Assembly: GCA_902782895.1 (NCBI GenBank)
Contig: CACZPA010000078.1
Coordinates: forward strand, 1-6,073
Direction: 5' to 3'
DNA length: 6,073 bases
DNA from: an uncultured Eubacteriales bacterium
GTDB taxonomy: Bacteria > Bacillota > Clostridia > Lachnospirales > Bianqueaceae
The stretch's first letter is position 1; every line of letters begins with the position of its first letter. This document shows positions 4,866 through 6,073 of the stretch, in pieces. The translations under genes were made by a program, and so were the position numbers. The notes under the pieces were generated by a model. It saw only the letters and a program-made list of their open reading frames with translations, made no database searches and was not told the DNA's origin.

Positions 4866-6073
4866 ATGTATAACTCATTACTTCTGAATGCCGGCGGCGG
4901 AATCATTACGTCGAGCATGAAGTCACAGCAGAGCAAAGACGCGGGCTCTGTCATCATCGGTCTGGGCGGAACAGGCTTCCGCGCGCTGTCGGTTTTGAAG
5001 CAAAAGGTTTATAACCAGCTGTACGCGGACGGCGAGTATGAGGCGATGCAGAATCCGGATCCGGCACTGCGTAAGATCGACGTTAAGCGTTATCAGAACA
5101 TCCAGTTCCTGGAGATCGATTCCGACGACACCGAGATCAAGACGTCCTCCGGCGCGACCAGACTGGACGTCAACGAGGAGTTCTTCTCCATCAAGGAAAA
5201 GGAAATCTCCGTTCTTCTGAAGGAAAAGACACAGATCAAGCAGAATCCGCTGATGGACTGGATGGATATCGACCAGATCAGCGAAATGATGTCTCCGGAA
5301 GGAGCCGGCGGCGTACGTCAGATCGGCCGTTATCTGCTGCTTTCCAAGATCGATAAGCTCGAAACAGCTCTGATCAAGAAGATCAACGACGCTTCCACCG
5401 GTATCCCGGGCGGCGCCGTCAACGTCTATATTTTCGCCGGTATCTCCGGCGGAACGGGCAGCGGCTGTTTCCTGGACACCTGCTATATTACCCGCGAGAT
5501 CCTGAATCAGACCGGTCATAAGGACAGCAAGATCTACGGTCTGTTCTTCCTGCCGGACGTTGTAACCAGCAAACCGGCCGTCGCTTCCAAGCGCGGAGCC
5601 AAGGAATACAATGAGTCCAACGGCTACGCGGCGATGAAGGAACTGGATTACCTGATGAATCTGCAGGATTCCAATGAATGGTTTGATCAGCGTTATTCCG
5701 CCGGATTGCACGTTACGACGCAGAATCCTCCGTGCGACATGTGCCATCTGATCTCCGCGACCAACGCGAAGGGCGATGTCCTTCCGAACGGCTTTGACTA
5801 CTGCGTCAATGTTGCTGCGGATTATGTTATGGCGTATCTGGCCTATGTTGCCAACGCGGCAGGCGAGAATGACAACAATAAGGCAGAGGTTCCGCTGACC
5901 ATGTCCGGTCATCTGGCTAATGTCAACACCGGTGTTACCCATCTGAAGAAAACAGCCGGAGCGAATCTGAAGTATCATATCGTCGGCGCCGCTAACGAAG
6001 AGATCCCGATGACGGAGATCGCGACCTATCTGGCAGCCGGATTCATGGACAAGTTCGCGGGACTCGTCAATCC
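4866..6073 (+). CDS. Tubulin/FtsZ-like GTPase (Tubulin_2-type), 3' end outside the window
   Basis: An uninterrupted frame of 402 codons plus two bases runs off the right edge. The product is predicted to be cytosolic: no signal peptide or membrane helix is seen. Its N-terminus has a nucleotide-binding-type strand and glycine loop (SVIIGLGGTG, residues 28-37). A second strand ends in acidic EIDSDD (83-88), and a third leads into SGGTGSG (194-200), an exact match to the tubulin signature [SAG]GGTG[SA]G that contacts the nucleotide phosphates. The segment SNGYAAMKELDYLM (251-264) also fits bacterial tubulin-like proteins of the Tubulin_2 type. Such proteins are expected to bind GTP and may polymerise. 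It is not cell-division FtsZ: the spacing between the loops is longer and the surrounding sequence differs. AAGGAG (4849-4854) lies 11 nt before the ATG, somewhat far, but no better in-frame start exists. It sits 98 nt after the vWA gene, on the same strand. The C-terminal domain is not visible. Confidence 0.87.
   Translation, partial: MYNSLLLNAGGGIITSSMKSQQSKDAGSVIIGLGGTGFRALSVLKQKVYNQLYADGEYEAMQNPDPALRKIDVKRYQNIQFLEIDSDDTEIKTSSGATRLDVNEEFFSIKEKEISVLLKEKTQIKQNPLMDWMDIDQISEMMSPEGAGGVRQIGRYLLLSKIDKLETALIKKINDASTGIPGGAVNVYIFAGISGGTGSGCFLDTCYITREILNQTGHKDSKIYGLFFLPDVVTSKPAVASKRGAKEYNESNGYAAMKELDYLMNLQDSNEWFDQRYSAGLHVTTQNPPCDMCHLISATNAKGDVLPNGFDYCVNVAADYVMAYLAYVANAAGENDNNKAEVPLTMSGHLANVNTGVTHLKKTAGANLKYHIVGAANEEIPMTEIATYLAAGFMDKFAGLVN

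Noticed and set aside
5733..5747. CxxCH (residues 290-294 of the tubulin-like protein) as a haem c motif
   Set aside because: The protein has no export signal, so cytochrome c-type haem attachment is not expected; the match is probably chance.
4923..5978. Long minus-strand frame (351 codons) opposite the tubulin-like gene
   Set aside because: The plus frame encodes clear family motifs. The antisense product is low-information sequence caused by codon bias, with no convincing ribosome binding site.

Overview
The window carries two divergent gene sets read outward from a shared control region at about 2313-2514. The organism is probably a Gram-positive Firmicute, most likely Clostridia-like. 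The reasons are strong AAGGAGG-type ribosome binding sites, near-consensus sigma-A/sigma-70 promoters, a typical Gram-positive signal peptide, and protein families often seen there. GC is moderate, with AT-rich promoters and GC-richer genes. The genus cannot be told from the sequence.

Leftward (minus strand), in transcription order: a 444-residue membrane protein with six predicted helices and a von Willebrand A (vWA) domain with a complete metal-binding site (978-2312); an unrecognised 256-residue multi-pass membrane protein (170-940); and the first 48 codons of a class C beta-lactamase/penicillin-binding-protein-type serine hydrolase (1-146), cut by the window edge. Gaps of 37 and 23 nt and a good ribosome binding site before each gene suggest one operon.

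Rightward (plus strand): a 750-residue secreted, single-pass vWA protein with beta-rich external domains and a basic cytoplasmic tail (2515-4767), then the start of a tubulin/FtsZ-like GTPase (4866 to past the window end). The second gene has no stop inside the window, so a search for closed ORFs misses it. It carries an N-terminal glycine-rich GLGGTG loop and an exact SGGTGSG tubulin signature.

Together the genes look like a membrane-linked cytoskeletal system: a cytosolic tubulin-like filament former or switch, two membrane proteins that place vWA modules outside and Arg/Ser/Gly-rich tails inside, an extra membrane protein, and possibly a wall-acting hydrolase. From memory, Makarova and Koonin (2010, Biology Direct) proposed that an FtsZ/tubulin-like family is linked to vWA proteins in a predicted membrane-remodelling system. 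This locus may be a Gram-positive version with different membrane parts. That link is inference; the domain calls rest on motifs visible here. I see no RNA genes, CRISPR arrays, insertion sequences or attachment sites.
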